DNA from: Fistulifera solaris
Taxonomy: Eukaryota > Bacillariophyta > Bacillariophyceae > Naviculales > Stauroneidaceae
Direction of reading: 5' to 3'
Assembly: GCA_030295235.1 (NCBI GenBank)
Contig: AP026127.1
Location: 188,501-252,500, forward strand
DNA: 64,000 bases
Positions 20,999-32,631 of the stretch are shown in pieces. How positions within the stretch are numbered: the first letter of the stretch is position 1; each line of letters starts with the position of its first letter. The notes under the pieces were generated by a model. It did not search any database. It was given only the letters and a program-made list of their open reading frames with translations, and had not been told where the DNA came from. The translations under genes were made by a program, and so were the position numbers.

Positions 20999-21406
20999 AA
21001 CAAGGGCGATGGAAAACGAATAACGGGGTGATTTGAAAAAAAAAATAGCGGGGCAATGCGTGCCTTTGAAGGCACAGTTTCGTGATTCGTTCACCACACG
21101 TACTAGTTTTAGAATAGGTCATTAATTTTATTAGATTGATTACATTCTACCTACATCTGCACAATAAACGCGTCATCTCGAGCCTGAATACAACGGAAAG
21201 GAAAAGAAGCAGAGTGTCTTGGAACGCACTTGATAATCGGTTTTGCCCGAGAAATAATTGCACTCGATAGTCCTGTCTATATTCTTCCTGAACAAAAAGG
21301 GAAAGGCAAATGGTTACCTTGCGTATCATCGCATCAACAACACGATTCGAGAATGCATTATAAGATAATATCTCACCAAAAACTCCTTCCCTAGCTCAAT
21401 CTTGTT
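20999..21406. other. Convergent intergenic region, nothing recognised
   Basis: Spacer of 408 nt between the 3' ends of HSBP1 and the RBM39-like gene. No gene or repeat of note. Confidence 0.4.
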
Positions 21407-23173
21407 TTATAAGGCGTGCTGTTCGAATTCTTCTCGACTCACAAATTCCACTTGCAAGAGACGACGATCAAACCATCGTCCCGCCAAAGCTTGCGCACAC
21501 ATCGTGGCTTCCGAAACGGTCGCAAATTCACAGTAAATTTGACCGCCGGGTTGATCGGCCAGGACCTTGACCTTTTGTAAGGTACCAAATTTGCGTGATT
21601 CGTCTTCAAAATCCAGTTGAATTTCGTGAGCCCAATTGGGTTCGGTTTCCTGATCTTTATCAAACATGTTCGAGACGTGCAAGTACGGAGTTGGGTGATC
21701 CGCGTTTCCGATTGCCTTCGGGTCCGAAGCTAGGTTCGTAGATGGACTCGTGACCGTCGGTATGACCGGCGCAATAGGAAGATTGGAGCGACTTGCCGCG
21801 ACTGCTGCTAAACTAGCCCGGGCTTCGGCTACAGTGCCGCTGGGAGGCTTGGTTGCGGGCAACGAGGAACCGTTGTAAACATTCGTGCCCAACGTCGGCA
21901 TCAGTCCCAAATTGATTTGACCCAATCTTTGATATGCTTGTTGTGCCTTTTGAGACGCGTTGGCCGGAAATTCATCCGACTGTTCTCCGACGCGCTGTGC
22001 CCAGCCTGTTTTCATGCTACGCCCCAGCAACGTCTGCCCCGACATGGTTTGAATGGCAAGATACGCCGCCGAAGCATCTCCGAACGACAAGAACGCAAAT
22101 CCTTTCGAGATCCCGCTCGACGTCTGCAACGCCACTTTTTGCAACGACCCAAACGGTTCAAAAAGTGCCATCAACTGCTCTTGCGTCACGGCAGGGTCCA
22201 AATTACCAACGTACACGCGCTGCACGTTGGCACTAATGACCGCCGCATCCACAATCAGTGGCTTCGGGGCACTGTAATTCTTTTCCGCTTCACTCGCCTT
22301 GACAAGAATCGGGAATCGCTGAAAATCCGGTGGTTGACCCGACAACGCCACCGCCTTCGGGACATCTTCCAGATGACGCAACTCGACGTAGGCACAGCCT
22401 TTGTGACGACCGGTCTTTTTGTCACGCAACATACTGATATCAACGATGCGGATTCCTTGCTGTTTCAAATAGTGTTTAATGTCGCGTTCGGTCGTGCGCA
22501 TGATGAGTTGATTGATGAAAATCGTGCGCTGATCCTTGGTGAACTCGCTGTTGGCTTCTCGGGAACCCGAAGACAGAATGGAGGAGCGAGACGAAGTGGA
22601 AGATGCCCTGGACAATCCAGACGATGACGAGCGGGACGATCGACTCGAAGACGAATGACTACGACTCGATGACGATGAGCTCGTCGAAGAAGCATCACTG
22701 GACTCTACCGACGATCGAGATCGACTTCGCGACCGACGGGTTCGTCCGAACGGATCCATGTCGCCGGGCAGAGGGCGAGCGGGTCTGCGGTTGTACGGAG
22801 GCGGCGGTCCATGCGAGTAAGGAGGGCCGTAACGAGGACCGTACGGAGGCGGTCCTCGCGGGGAATGACGATCCTCGTGTCGCGCATAGCGTCGATCGTC
22901 CTCGAATCGTCTCCGGTCGTCACGATGATGACGATGATAATCGCGATCATCGCGATGGCGATGGTGATGACGACGATCGGGACGCCGCAAATCATGATGA
23001 CGGCTACTATTATGATGAGGCGGCTTTTTATGCGAATCGTCAGGGTCACTGGATAGACTGCGACGCCGTTCCTCCTGACGCGATTTCAATCGATTGCGTA
23101 AATGGTGTTCCTGCTTCCGTGACGTCAATCGATCCCGCAATTGCTGCTCTTTTTCCTTCAGTTCCTCTGACAT
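21407..23173 (-). CDS. RBM39: RBM39/CAPER-like SR splicing factor
   Basis: Nuclear RNA-binding protein of 588 aa, uninterrupted. Residues 1-205 are Arg/Ser/His-rich with RS dipeptides (an SR-type domain). RRM1 begins at RTIFINQLIMRTTERDIKHYL (about 216) and includes KGCAYVEL. RRM2 begins at QRVYVGNLDPAVTQEQLMALF (about 317) and includes KGFAFLSF. The C-terminus (about 490-588) is the U2AF-homology motif: YLHVSNMFDKDQE, WAHEIQLDFEDE, then GRWFDRRLLQVEF with the R-x-F element that binds tryptophan-containing ULM peptides in U2AF65 and SF3B1. The order RS-RRM-RRM-UHM is diagnostic of the RBM39/RBM23 family. It probably acts in 3' splice-site selection. The gene symbol is by family. Confidence 0.9.
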   Translation of the reverse strand: MSEELKEKEQQLRDRLTSRKQEHHLRNRLKSRQEERRRSLSSDPDDSHKKPPHHNSSRHHDLRRPDRRHHHRHRDDRDYHRHHRDDRRRFEDDRRYARHEDRHSPRGPPPYGPRYGPPYSHGPPPPYNRRPARPLPGDMDPFGRTRRSRSRSRSSVESSDASSTSSSSSSRSHSSSSRSSRSSSSGLSRASSTSSRSSILSSGSREANSEFTKDQRTIFINQLIMRTTERDIKHYLKQQGIRIVDISMLRDKKTGRHKGCAYVELRHLEDVPKAVALSGQPPDFQRFPILVKASEAEKNYSAPKPLIVDAAVISANVQRVYVGNLDPAVTQEQLMALFEPFGSLQKVALQTSSGISKGFAFLSFGDASAAYLAIQTMSGQTLLGRSMKTGWAQRVGEQSDEFPANASQKAQQAYQRLGQINLGLMPTLGTNVYNGSSLPATKPPSGTVAEARASLAAVAASRSNLPIAPVIPTVTSPSTNLASDPKAIGNADHPTPYLHVSNMFDKDQETEPNWAHEIQLDFEDESRKFGTLQKVKVLADQPGGQIYCEFATVSEATMCAQALAGRWFDRRLLQVEFVSREEFEQHAL

Positions 23174-23679
23174 GATTGATAAGATCGTTTAGCTCTTCAA
23201 ATACACACAAAAAGTAATAAGTAATGTACCTAGGTCCTTTTGTTGCAAATGCAAAAAAAATGCAGACAGCGTGTGTGCGGACCGCGACAGCGCGAAAATA
23301 AAAACACGAACGACCAAGCAAGCGAACGACGACTGCTGCGCGGGGGGTTGAAGTACAGACGGCATTGCAATTCGTGACTTGACAAGTCTTGCTCTAGCTA
23401 CGATTATTTGTCTTTAGTTATGTAAGCCGCAGACCCCTGAAATTTTCTCGTTATTGCCAATATGGTTTGCTATCTTAATTTTTTTGTTTTGAGTTTTCTT
23501 TTACCATATGCCTTTTTTTAGTTTGCAATTGTTATAGTTTCGCGATATCGTCAGACAAGGGACAAGGGAAATGAAGCAAATTCGGAAAACGCGGCAGAAC
23601 CAACCTGCCAAATGATTGCGCCGAGGCAAGCATCGAACGAAATTGTATAGCATATAATCTTACCTTGCACATCTGTTGC
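23174..23679. other. Intergenic between two RNA-binding protein genes
   Basis: Contains the promoter of the RBM39-like gene and the 3' UTR of the PABPN1-like gene. A possible donor site (GTAAGA) lies just after the latter's stop codon near 23660, which hints at splicing in the 3' UTR. Otherwise nothing recognised. Confidence 0.35.
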
Positions 23680-24303
23680 TTAATAGGGATGATATCCACG
23701 GCCTCGACCTCGTCCCCGTCCTCGACCTCGAAAGCCACCCCGACCGCGGCCTCGTCCTCCGCCCAATTGAAATGCCGGTACATTCACGCGTTTGTGTGTC
23801 ACTTTCAGTTGTCGTCCTTTGAATTCCGATCCATCCATCTTGACCGCGTTTTCGACGGCCGCTTCATTTTGAAATTCCAAGTACGCGAAACCTGCACAAC
23901 AAACATAAAATCATTATTCTTTGTGTTCCATCTACTACCAAAAACATTTTAAGGCCTTACCTTTAGGTCGTCCCGTATATTTATCACACACAATCGTCAC
24001 TCGTTCTACCGTTCCGCATGCATCAAAGTGCTTTAACAATTCTTCCGGTGTCGCGGAATAATCGACTTGACCGACATAGATGCTGCAATTGTCACGAGCG
24101 GGTTTGTTGTCGGCCGATTTGGACACCGTCTTATTGTTCTTATTGTTGTCTTCTTGTTCGAGAGCTTCTGTTTCTTTGGTGATACGAGCGGCTTCTTCTT
24201 CCATGCGAGCAATTTCGGCTTGTAATTTTTCCAAGTCTTCTTCATCGTCTTCCTCGTCCTCCTCCAAATTCGTAGTGGGATCTTCTTCTTCGTCTTGCGG
24301 CAT
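23680..24303 (-). CDS. PABPN1: Nuclear poly(A)-binding protein 2-like (PABPN1)
   Basis: 184 aa after splicing of a 69-nt intron (23892-23960, GTAAGG...GTGCAG on the minus strand) between 24303-23961 and 23891-23680. Residues 1-50 are acidic, leading into an alpha-helical segment ([18 protein letters not shown]) like the PABPN1 coiled coil that stimulates poly(A) polymerase. The single RRM has [20 protein letters not shown] with [20 protein letters not shown] and, across the splice, [12 protein letters not shown], then [14 protein letters not shown]. The C-terminus is a GR-rich tail ([18 protein letters not shown]), a substrate type for arginine methylation in this family. Expected role: poly(A) tail synthesis and length control in the nucleus. 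Confidence 0.92.
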
Positions 24304-24787
24304 TGTTGTGTATTTCGCTAGTTCTTTGAAGTAAAAGAAGAGTGCGGTGAAAGACTCGTGCAGAACCTACTGAATTGACTGGTTCCGATGTCCGATGATA
24401 AACATCAATGCGTTCACCTCGGCGTTTTTGCTGCGTCTTTTATTTGTTGCGGGCGCGGATACCGGTCGACGGATGCACCAAAAATATACAAACGCTAAGA
24501 CTAGAACACGTTTTTTTATCATGTGCTTCCACTTGGAAACTCCACAGCCAAAACGCAAAGGAGGACAGACGCTCGGCCGACAACTTCAACTTCTTTGCGG
24601 TTTCGTTGATGCGCGGAGATTTTGCCTGTTTGGATGATGATGGATGTTGCCATTGCTATAAAGAAACTATTACTTCATTCTTGCATCGGATTTCGTAGTT
24701 CTAGAAGAGAAAAAATCTTTCGTGTGACGCATCATTTGTTTTCCGATTAGAAATTCGAGACTGCAGACAAATCTTACCTGTAGAAAC
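24304..24787. other. Intergenic, promoters of two divergent genes
   Basis: Spacer between the divergent PABPN1-like and ALB3 genes. Short open frames on both strands (24395-24698 and 24558-24367) look like chance. Confidence 0.4.
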
Positions 24788-26191
24788 ATGAGAACGATTC
24801 CCCGCATCGCTCTCGGCATCTTCCTTGCCGGAAATACTCACGCATGGGTGACACCGCGCGTCATGGTATCGCCGGTCAAATCACCGGCCACACAACTCTC
24901 CATGGGTCCCAATGAATTCATGTCCGCCCTGACCGATGCCGCCACGACGACATCATCGATGCAGGACTATTTTTCGTCGTCCACCGTCTTTCTCGCCGAT
25001 GGTGAAGCGACGGGATGGTGGGGTAGTTTCATCAATATTTTCAAAATTGGATTAGAAGCCGTCCATTCGACCATCAATCCATTGTTGCAAAGCATGGGTG
25101 TCGAATACACGTGGGGTATTTCGATTGCCGTCTTTACATTCTGTACGTACTGATTTGTCCGGTGTCGACGTATCATCAAAGCTTATACTTTGTTTCTCAC
25201 CTTTGCATTACCAATCTATTCTTCCTTCTCTAGTATGTCGTTTGGCTCTCGTCCCGCTTTCCATTCAACAGTCCCAAAGCGCCGAATACATGAAGTTGTT
25301 GCGTCCGTACACGGCACAGATCAAAGAACGACTCAAGGACAATCAAGACGCTCAAAATCGGGCCATTGGAAAACTGTACGAGGATGCCAAACAAAATCCA
25401 TTGGCTGGATGCTTTGTATCGTTGGCGCAATTACCGATTTTCTTGGGACTCTATCGCGGCGTGCGCATGTTGGCGGTCGAAGGAGAATTGCAAGAACCCT
25501 TTCTGTGGATTCCTTCCTTGGAAGGACCGGTCAGTGCACCTGATTTCCGTGGCCTCGATTGGTTGTTAAAAGGATGGGACTTTTCGGCCAATGGACCGGT
25601 TCCGCCATTGGGTTGGGAAACGACGCTGGCCTTTTGCTCATGCCAGTGATATTGGTCGTATTGCAAGGCTTGACGATGCGTGTTTTGACACCTGCACCCG
25701 ACAGCAACATGTCCGAGGAAGAGAAGCAAACGTTTGAACAAACACAAAACATTATGAAATTCTTGCCGCTTATGATTGGTTTCTTCTCGACACAAGTTCC
25801 GGCGGGTTTGACGATTTATTGGTTCATGTCCAACTTGTTCACGCTCAGTCAGTCTCTTGCCGTTCGAGCGTACTTTGCAGCAAATCCACCGAAAATTGAA
25901 TTGCCGGAATATTGGGAGAATCTCGACAGCCAAAAGGACTTCAAAGACATGACACCGGAAGAACGAAAACAAGCCATGGAAGCTGGCATTCGTGTGGGGC
26001 CGACCATGGATGAATTGGCCGATGAAGCTCGATTTCATGTGCACATTGAGCGACGTCCGTTCCGGGAAGAAACCAAAGCATGGAAAGAGAGGGCTGCTAA
26101 TGCACAAATACCGAAAGAACTGGCTAGCTGGGCTGCAGCGTCGTCGAGTAATGTGCTAATGGAGTCGAAGGTGCAACAAGAGGCAAGCTGA
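24788..26191 (+). CDS. ALB3: ALB3, thylakoid membrane protein insertase (Oxa1/YidC family)
   Basis: Inserts light-harvesting and photosystem proteins into thylakoids, so it is a functional partner of proteins like the FCP at 3934. The N-terminus (MRTIPRIALGIFLAGNTHAW) looks like a signal peptide for plastid import. Exon 1 ends at 25142, a 91-nt intron (25143-25233) follows, and exon 2 resumes at LCRLALVPLSIQQSQSAEYM. Family marks: NPLAGCFVSLAQLPIFLGLY, EPFLWIPSLEGP, PPLGWETTLAF, LLMPVILVVLQG, and LPLMIGFFSTQVPAGLTIYW, giving the usual spans. The frame breaks at the T run 25632-25635. One more T restores TLAFLLMPVILV, so this is most likely a base error in an otherwise intact gene of about 437 aa. 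A charged C-terminal tail follows the last span, as in ALB3, where it contacts cpSRP43. Confidence 0.92.
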
Positions 26192-26849
26192 ATGGACGAA
26201 CAACTGAATGAATAAAAAAATTTTCTAAAAAAAAAAATAATGAACCTGATAATGATGGTCTACCCGTCGCTCGTCGTATGTTGTACAATACGTCTACGAG
26301 TTACTACAAGTACGTACCGTACCTAGAATTTCCATTTCGCAGTTCGCATTTGAGCTCTTGATTCATTAAGCCCCATAGGAATGCACTAGACATTGTACTC
26401 TGTTGACAAGAAAACGAAGACGAAGCTTTTGACTAATAAAGCAACACAGAACACAGAAGGTAAGAGGCAAAACGGCAAAACCGTATTCTGTGCATTCTTC
26501 ATTCCCATTCCCGAAGTTGGTGGCATCTCCGTGGCATCATTCTTCATTCCGGTGCAATGACGTTGGAAAACGACTCGAGACTGCAAAGTCGAAAAATTGA
26601 TGTTTGTCCCTTCTTCAGGACTGCTAGTGCATCCCCGAGTTGTTCGCATTATCTGTCATTCCTCAATTTACGCATTCCTAGGCCGCAATTTTCCTTGATA
26701 GCACACTGCAGAGCATTGAATTCTCGTTGCTTTGATTAAATCACAAATAGCTTAAACGAAAAATGAATGTTTATGTACTAAAATAGCATAAAATTTCTTG
26801 TAGCATTGTCGTTCGGCGGCTAAGGAAACATGGCAGGACTGTTGTCTCT
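26192..26849. other. Convergent intergenic region
   Basis: Two A-rich tracts follow the ALB3 stop (26213-26240). No gene is supported. An 87-codon minus-strand open frame at 26649-26386 has no family-like features. Confidence 0.4.
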
Positions 26850-27347
26850 TTAATTGATGTATGAGTATCCGAAGGGGGTAATATCGCACTTCCCTTCGAG
26901 ACAGCGTTGCATGTGATTGAAAAATTCAACGCCTAGAAGCGCCTCCAGTCTTGTTTCAATGGCGTTCTTGAGGGGCACGAAGCGCCCGTCGCCTTGACGG
27001 TTGTTTTGAACACATCGTTGAATGACTTGTTTGGTCTTCTCGAGAAGCTCGATATTATACGAGCGTTCCAAGTACAGCAAGATCATCTTGATCAAGAGAA
27101 GAAACTTTTCGCGCTCGGTAATCATTCTTCGTCTGCGCTGCTGATGTCCAAGAGGAGACCGCATCGATGGCATGGGGTCCGCGAAGGTCGACTGCACGAG
27201 TGGCGGTGCGGCCACCGATTGTGGAGGAAAAAGGAGCTGAGGATCGATAGTCATGAACGATAAGTTAGGAAAGGTTGAATACATTGGAGTGGCTTGCTCA
27301 ATGGTGCTGCGTGTGGGTGTAATTCGGCACATGGGTGAAAAGATCAT
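26850..27347 (-). CDS. Small diatom-type protein of unknown function
   Basis: 165 aa, intact. The N-terminal half is low in structure (Pro, Met, Ser rich). The C-terminal half is a compact helical region: REKFLLLIKMILLYLERSYN, then LLEKTKQVIQRCVQNNRQGD and PLKNAIETRLEALLGVEFF. From memory, this pattern of an aliphatic helix followed by a K/R-x-x-I-x-x-C-x-x-x-N-R-x-G-D element recurs in uncharacterised stramenopile proteins, but I cannot name a domain. No signal peptide. Start chosen at the first ATG; a later Met is possible. Confidence 0.6.
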   Translation of the reverse strand: MIFSPMCRITPTRSTIEQATPMYSTFPNLSFMTIDPQLLFPPQSVAAPPLVQSTFADPMPSMRSPLGHQQRRRRMITEREKFLLLIKMILLYLERSYNIELLEKTKQVIQRCVQNNRQGDGRFVPLKNAIETRLEALLGVEFFNHMQRCLEGKCDITPFGYSYIN

Positions 27348-27949
27348 GTTCTGGTGGAATGGATTTGTGAGGGGAGGATTGTCGAGAGAAATTGGCCGTA
27401 ATCCGAAGTCGCCCCACCAACCACCAATAGTGTGCTCGGTTTTGTTATAAAGAGCAAAAGGTACTATGGTCTACAAAGTGCAGTGCTTGTTCAATATTCG
27501 GATTTGGGGTACAAACGAGAAGAGTGAAGAGCCCCCTTCCGAACCACATCAGTTTTCTATACTGTGGAGTGACATTTCCGATCCCAGTTTCGTTTTATTG
27601 ACAACTTGTTCGCATTTCGTACGTGGAACTTGGAATAACGAACGAACAAGTACGTAGTAGTGAAATGACGTTCGTCGTTCGTCGTAGACTACAATTCCCT
27701 CGTAGTATGTGCCATACGACTCAAAAATTATGAGTCCCTTACCATTCATGACACAGTTTTGTGAGTCATGAATTGAATCTTCAACGCGATGACGCTTTCG
27801 TCGCCGCACGGAAACAACGCCATTTGGCGGCGGAGCGTTGACTTTATAAACAACGGATTATAGCTATACAATCACCTTATTCAGTCCTCTTGCTGCGCTG
27901 TCGAAGCCAATTCTAATGAGAGTAATTTGACGGGGAAGAGGCTCTCAAG
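27348..27949. other. Divergent intergenic region
   Basis: Contains the promoters of the flanking divergent genes. No repeat or RNA gene recognised. Confidence 0.4.
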
Positions 27950-28612
27950 ATGGCAAAGCGAACGTTCTTAGTCTTAATTCTATCGGTGGCATCATCGATG
28001 CTAGCGACTACTGCACTCAACGAGGACGCAGATTTTGTCGGATATATGGAAAATTTGGAGCAAATGGAAAGAGAGCGGGAACGTATAAATAAAATGTTGG
28101 AAGAGCATGAGGTATGTTCGAAGTTTTCAAAGAATGCTACGCTGTCGTCGTACGTTTATCTGTTTGGAATAGCGCTCACGCTCTAACCTTACGGATTATT
28201 TTAGTTATGGCGACAAACAACATGGGGAGGATATGCCGTGCGTCAAGTTCAAGCTCTAGGGAAGCATTTCGAACCCTTCTTTCTCGCAGTGAGTGACGCC
28301 ATGAATAGTGAAGGTTCGGAACCAACTCGACTTCTAATCCTAATTACGATTCGAATTATTGTGATTTCCATATGCATTGGGATGGTTTATGCGGTCGGCT
28401 CAATCATCAACATGATTACTGGAAAAGAAATCATAATCGAAGAAACGGTCGTAGTAGACGATGCCCCATCCAAGTTGAATGAAGCGCACAAAAAGGAGGA
28501 GAAGCGTCGAGGAGCCCGTCAAAAGAAAAAAGTCAAACTAAGAAGAATGCTACACATCGTATCGGCTGAGAGCTGCACGCGATTTCCTGCTAAAATTTTT
28601 TGGTCGTTATAA
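27950..28612 (+). CDS. Two-exon secretory membrane protein, unknown function
   Basis: Exons 27950-28111 and 28205-28612 flank a 93-nt intron (GTATGT...TTTTAG, phase 0), giving 189 aa. Residues 1-22 (MAKRTFLVLILSVASSMLATTA) form a signal peptide. A short charged helix follows (NLEQMERERERINKMLEEHE), and a stretch LWRQTTWGGYAVRQVQALGK spans the splice. One strong membrane span sits at LLILITIRIIVISICIGMVYA, followed by a Lys/Arg-rich C-terminus (KKEEKRRGARQKKKVKLRR). I do not recognise a family. The topology suggests a single-pass protein of the secretory system. Confidence 0.65.
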
Positions 28613-28645
28613 GTTATCATCGTAAATGTTCACTTATCAACATAC

Positions 28646-28937
28646 TTACTTGCCCACCGAGTCGATCTCACGCAGCAGAACATTTGGACCATTGCTTTCG
28701 TCAATCCACCCATCCTTAGTTTTGTAATGGATAGCCTTCCAGCGCGCTCTTTTTTCGCCGTACGTCCGCGAGCACCTCCTCTGTGGATTTCGTCGCCAGG
28801 TTCGTGAGCTAGATAGCGAGGATAGCGACGACGATGCGCAACTCCTCGCAGAATGCGCAGGAAAGATCGTAGCTTTTTCGACCTGCACCAGCCTCAGCCT
28901 TGCTTGCCGAACGGCTCTTGGAAGAGCGACTTGCCAT
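28646..28937 (-). CDS. Possible small gene, frame uncertain
   Basis: An ATG at 28937 starts MASRSSKSRSASKAEAGAGR, and a separate frame ending at 28646 carries a convincing tail (KDGWIDESNGPNVLLREID). A third segment, LATKSTEEVLADVRRKKSAL, lies in between in the first frame. The three cannot be read together without frame changes, and no intron joins them neatly. Either a small protein of about 95 aa with base errors or a decayed gene. Function unknown. Confidence 0.35.
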
Positions 28938-29331
28938 TTGGAATTTGTCTAATGCTCTTCGCGCTGAACGACGCTAAAGTGTAAAAAAGCTTATCTTACA
29001 GCTTATAGTTCATGCAGGTAACATTTCATTTTTCGTAGTTGAGCGTTGTATTGCATCATATCAGGTAATCTCGTTGGTAGAGACCGGCATGACGCCGCTC
29101 GCGTAGTTTGGAGCCCAGTAGAAAAAATGCCTTGTGTGGGGCCGTAGTAAACGGAACAGATGTGGGACTGGTTGCTATGACGTCATGCGTGAATGAACAG
29201 GTTCTGAGCTCAACCAAAACCGAACGAGCCATTCAAAAAGATTGCCCGTCGTTGTCGATATTTTTTTCTTCTTTGGGAAACCACTGTATTACAACGAATG
29301 TATTACCCACTCGAAATACAACGCAGCAACT
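28938..29331. other. Divergent intergenic region upstream of NAT10
   Basis: Holds the promoter of NAT10 on the plus strand. Nothing else recognised. Confidence 0.35.
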
Positions 29332-32300
29332 ATGGTCCGCAAACGTTTAGATGATCGTCTTCGTAATCTATTGGAGCGCTCCATGGTCACCCGCCAAAGA
29401 TCCATGCTGGTTTTGGTAGGAGACTATGGCAAAGATCAAATACCCAATCTACATCGCATTCTATCACAAAGCAGCATGCAAAATCCGAGCGTCCTTTGGT
29501 GTTACAAGAAAGATTTAGGATTTAGCACGCATCAACAAAAGCGCATGAAGAAATTGAAGAAACAAGCGCAGCGCGGTCTTCTCAATGACACCGAACAGGC
29601 CTTTGATCTCTTTGTCAAGCAAGCGCCGATTACTTGGTGTTATTACAAAGACAGTCATCGCGTACTGGGAACGACTGTTAAATTGCTTGTTTTGCAAGAC
29701 TTCGAGGCGCTCACACCGAACCTTATGGCCCGAACCATTGAAACTGTCAGCGGCGGGGGTCTCGTCGTCTTTTTGCTAAAAACGGTCAACAGTTTGAAGC
29801 AGTTGTATCAAATGTCGATGGATGTGCACAGTCGCTATCGAACCGAGTCACAAGCTGATTTGCAGCCACGCTTCAACGAACGATTTCTCCTCAGTCTGGC
29901 CGACAATCCTGCATGCTTGGTGTGTGATGACGAATTGAATGTCTTGCCGTTGAGTGGCAAGACATTGAAGCAATTGAGTCAAAAATCGTACGCCAAGGGC
30001 GACGCTGGACAGGTTATTCTAGAGGATACACCAGAAGACGAAGAGCTGAGAAGTTTGCAAGAGTCGCTTGCTGATACACCGCACATTGGCGTTTTGGTAG
30101 GGCAGACCAAAACAATGGACCAAGCCCAGGCCGTTTTGCAGTTTTTGGATGCTTGTACCGAAAAGCAATTGCGAAGAACGTTAGCTATGACTGCAGCTCG
30201 AGGACGTGGTAAATCTGCGGCAATGGGACTGAGTTTGGCAGGGGCCTTGGCGTTGGGGTACTCTACAATTGCGGTAACTGCACCAGAACCAGAAAATCTT
30301 GTCGCCGTTTTCAACTTTGTGATTCAAGGATTGAATGAGCTGAAGTACCAAGAACACATCGACTACAACGTCGTTTACAATCAAGCATCGGGTCGCGATG
30401 AAATCAAATGCGTTTTGTCGATACAGCTACACAGAACCCATCGCCAGATGATTCAGTACGTCCCACCGTCCGCCGTCGACCAATTTAAAAGTGCGGAGAT
30501 TATAGCTATTGACGAAGCGGCAGCGATCCCTTTACCGATTGTGAAGTCTCTGCTTCCAGTTGAAGGATGAGCGTTTGGTGTGGTTGAGTTCAACTATTAA
30601 TGGGTACGAAGGTACAGGGCGAGCCCTCAGCTTGAAGTTAATACACGAGTTGAGGGAGCAAAGCAAAAGCAACGCGGCGCAGGCTGCAGCAAACGCGATA
30701 GTCGGACCGAAAAGAGGAAAAGGCGAAGCCAAGGTTCATGAGCAACGATGGGCTGCGGCGGCACAAGCTGCCTCAGATCAACCCGCAGGTTCTCTCGTTG
30801 AGATCGAATTGACAACTCCTATCCGATACGCGCCGGGAGATTATGTAGAGAAGTGGCTGAATAAATTGCTGTGTCTCGAATCGACAGCTGGAAGTCTCAA
30901 ATTAAGTGGCGGGGCGCCAGCACCAGATCATTGCGAGCTGTATAGTGTTGATCGAGATGCACTTTTCTCCTATCACAAATTGTCCGAGGCATTTTTACAA
31001 AAGATCATGGGACTGTATACAAGCGCTCACTACAAGAATACGCCGAATGATTTGCAATTGCTCAGTGATGCTCCTGCTCATGCACTGTTTGTACTACTTT
31101 CTCCAAATGCGGAAAAGGATTCTGATTCGCTTCCCGATGTCCTCGCTGTTATTCAAGTGGCTATGGAAGGACAGATATCACGCAAGGCGGTCGAGGCTCA
31201 ATTGGCTCGTGGACATCGCAGTGCCGGTGATTTGATCCCCTGGACTCTCGCTCAACAGTTTGGAGATTCCAAATTCGCTCAGTTGAGTGGTGCACGAATA
31301 GTGCGCATAGCCACCATCCTTCTGTGCAAGGAATGGGATACGGAACACACGCCATGAACTTGCTGTATCGCTTTTATAATGGTGAAATGATTTCGTTGGC
31401 AAATCATGTGGAAGATGATAGTGAGGATGGCGGCGATGATGCTTCGATGGACGAAGATGAAAGCGACGACGAAACAGGAGCTGTTGAGACAAGTGGCTTA
31501 CAACAGGAAAGGCTAAAGCCTCGGAAGGAAATCCCACCCTTACTTCTGCCACTGACCGAGATTGATGCGCCGCGATTGGACTGGATCGGCACTTCGTTTG
31601 GCCTGACGTTACAGCTTCATAAATTCTGGACGAGGGCGGGCATGCGATTGCTGTACTTGCGTCAAACTCAGAACGAGCTTACTGGCGAACACTCCGCAAT
31701 TATGGTTCGTACTCTTTCCAAGCGCACTGGCTTCGACGATTCCTGGCTCGACGCATTTTCCAGTGACACCCGGCGCCGTATGATTTCATTGTTGGGAGGA
31801 TCTTTTCGCGATATTGAAGTTCGACTGGCACTTTCTTTGCTGGAAAACTTTGGTCGTACCCAAGGGACGAAGAAATCGATTCAAGAGCGTGCGGGTGCGT
31901 TCGGCGGAAAAATTTCTATTCAAGAACTAGACTTACTTTTGACACCACATGATCTGAAACGTTTGGAGCTCTATGGAAGAAATCTATGCGATCATCATTT
32001 GGTTACCGATTTGCTTCCAACTCTGGCTCGTCTCTATTTCTCTGAGCGATTTGGATCTGATTTCGCACTTTCGGGAGTACAGGCGGCTCTGCTTTGCGGC
32101 ACAGGCCTGCAGGCCAAGTCCGTGGAGCAATTGAGCAACGAGCTTGGTCTACCGGTTAACCAAGCATTGGCCATGTTTAACAAGGCTATCCGAAAGCTCT
32201 CCATCACTTTAAATGGCATTGCACTCGAGCAAGAGAAAGAAGATATTTTGAAGAAGCAAGAGGTGGCTGCCGGAACAACCGAGCGACTGCGTGATGTGGC

Positions 32301-32631
32301 ACGGCAAACGCTCGAGGAAGACTTGTCCGACGGCGCCGACGAAGCTCTGGATGCTCTCAACGCTTCGAACAATCTTCCTCCTGAGATTTCGCAAGATCCC
32401 GAATTGATGCAATATGCGATTAAGGGTTCCACGAAACAATGGGAGAAAGCTTTGGACGGTAAAGACGTCAAGGATGGAACAGTCGTAATACAATCGGTGC
32501 GCGAGAAACGCAAGATATCCGATGATGACGTTGAAAAGGAGGCGTCGAAGGACAAGCTTTTGAAAGACAAGGGCAAGAAGAAAGATTCAGGTAACAAGAA
32601 CAAGAAGAAAAACAAGCGGGCTAAAAACTAA
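29332..32631 (+). CDS. NAT10: NAT10/Kre33, 18S rRNA and tRNA cytidine acetyltransferase
   Basis: Nucleolar ATP-dependent RNA helicase-like enzyme that makes N4-acetylcytidine in 18S rRNA and tRNA and is needed for small-subunit assembly. About 1,099 aa. The N-terminus MVRKRLDDRLRNLLER, VGDYGKDQIPNLHRIL, and PSVLWCYKKDLGFSTH follow human NAT10 closely. Walker A is in TAARGRGKSAAMGLS, Walker B in IAIDEAAAIPLP, and then STINGYEGTGRALSLKL. The GNAT part has GDLIPWTLAQQF and the acetyl-CoA site QGMGYGTHAM. LRQTQNELTGEHSAIM and a Lys-rich tail complete it. Three frames: an extra G at 30565-30566 (removal gives LLPVEDERLVWLSSTING) and a missing C at 31314-31315 (addition gives IATHPSVQGMGYG). Because the protein is otherwise fully conserved and the gene is essential in other eukaryotes, these are almost certainly base errors. 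The start was chosen to match the family; an upstream in-frame start adds an unrelated 30 aa. Confidence 0.95.

Noticed and set aside
22603-23175. 190-codon plus-strand open frame rich in Asp
   Set aside because: Mirror image of the Arg/Ser/His-rich N-terminus of the RBM39-like protein.
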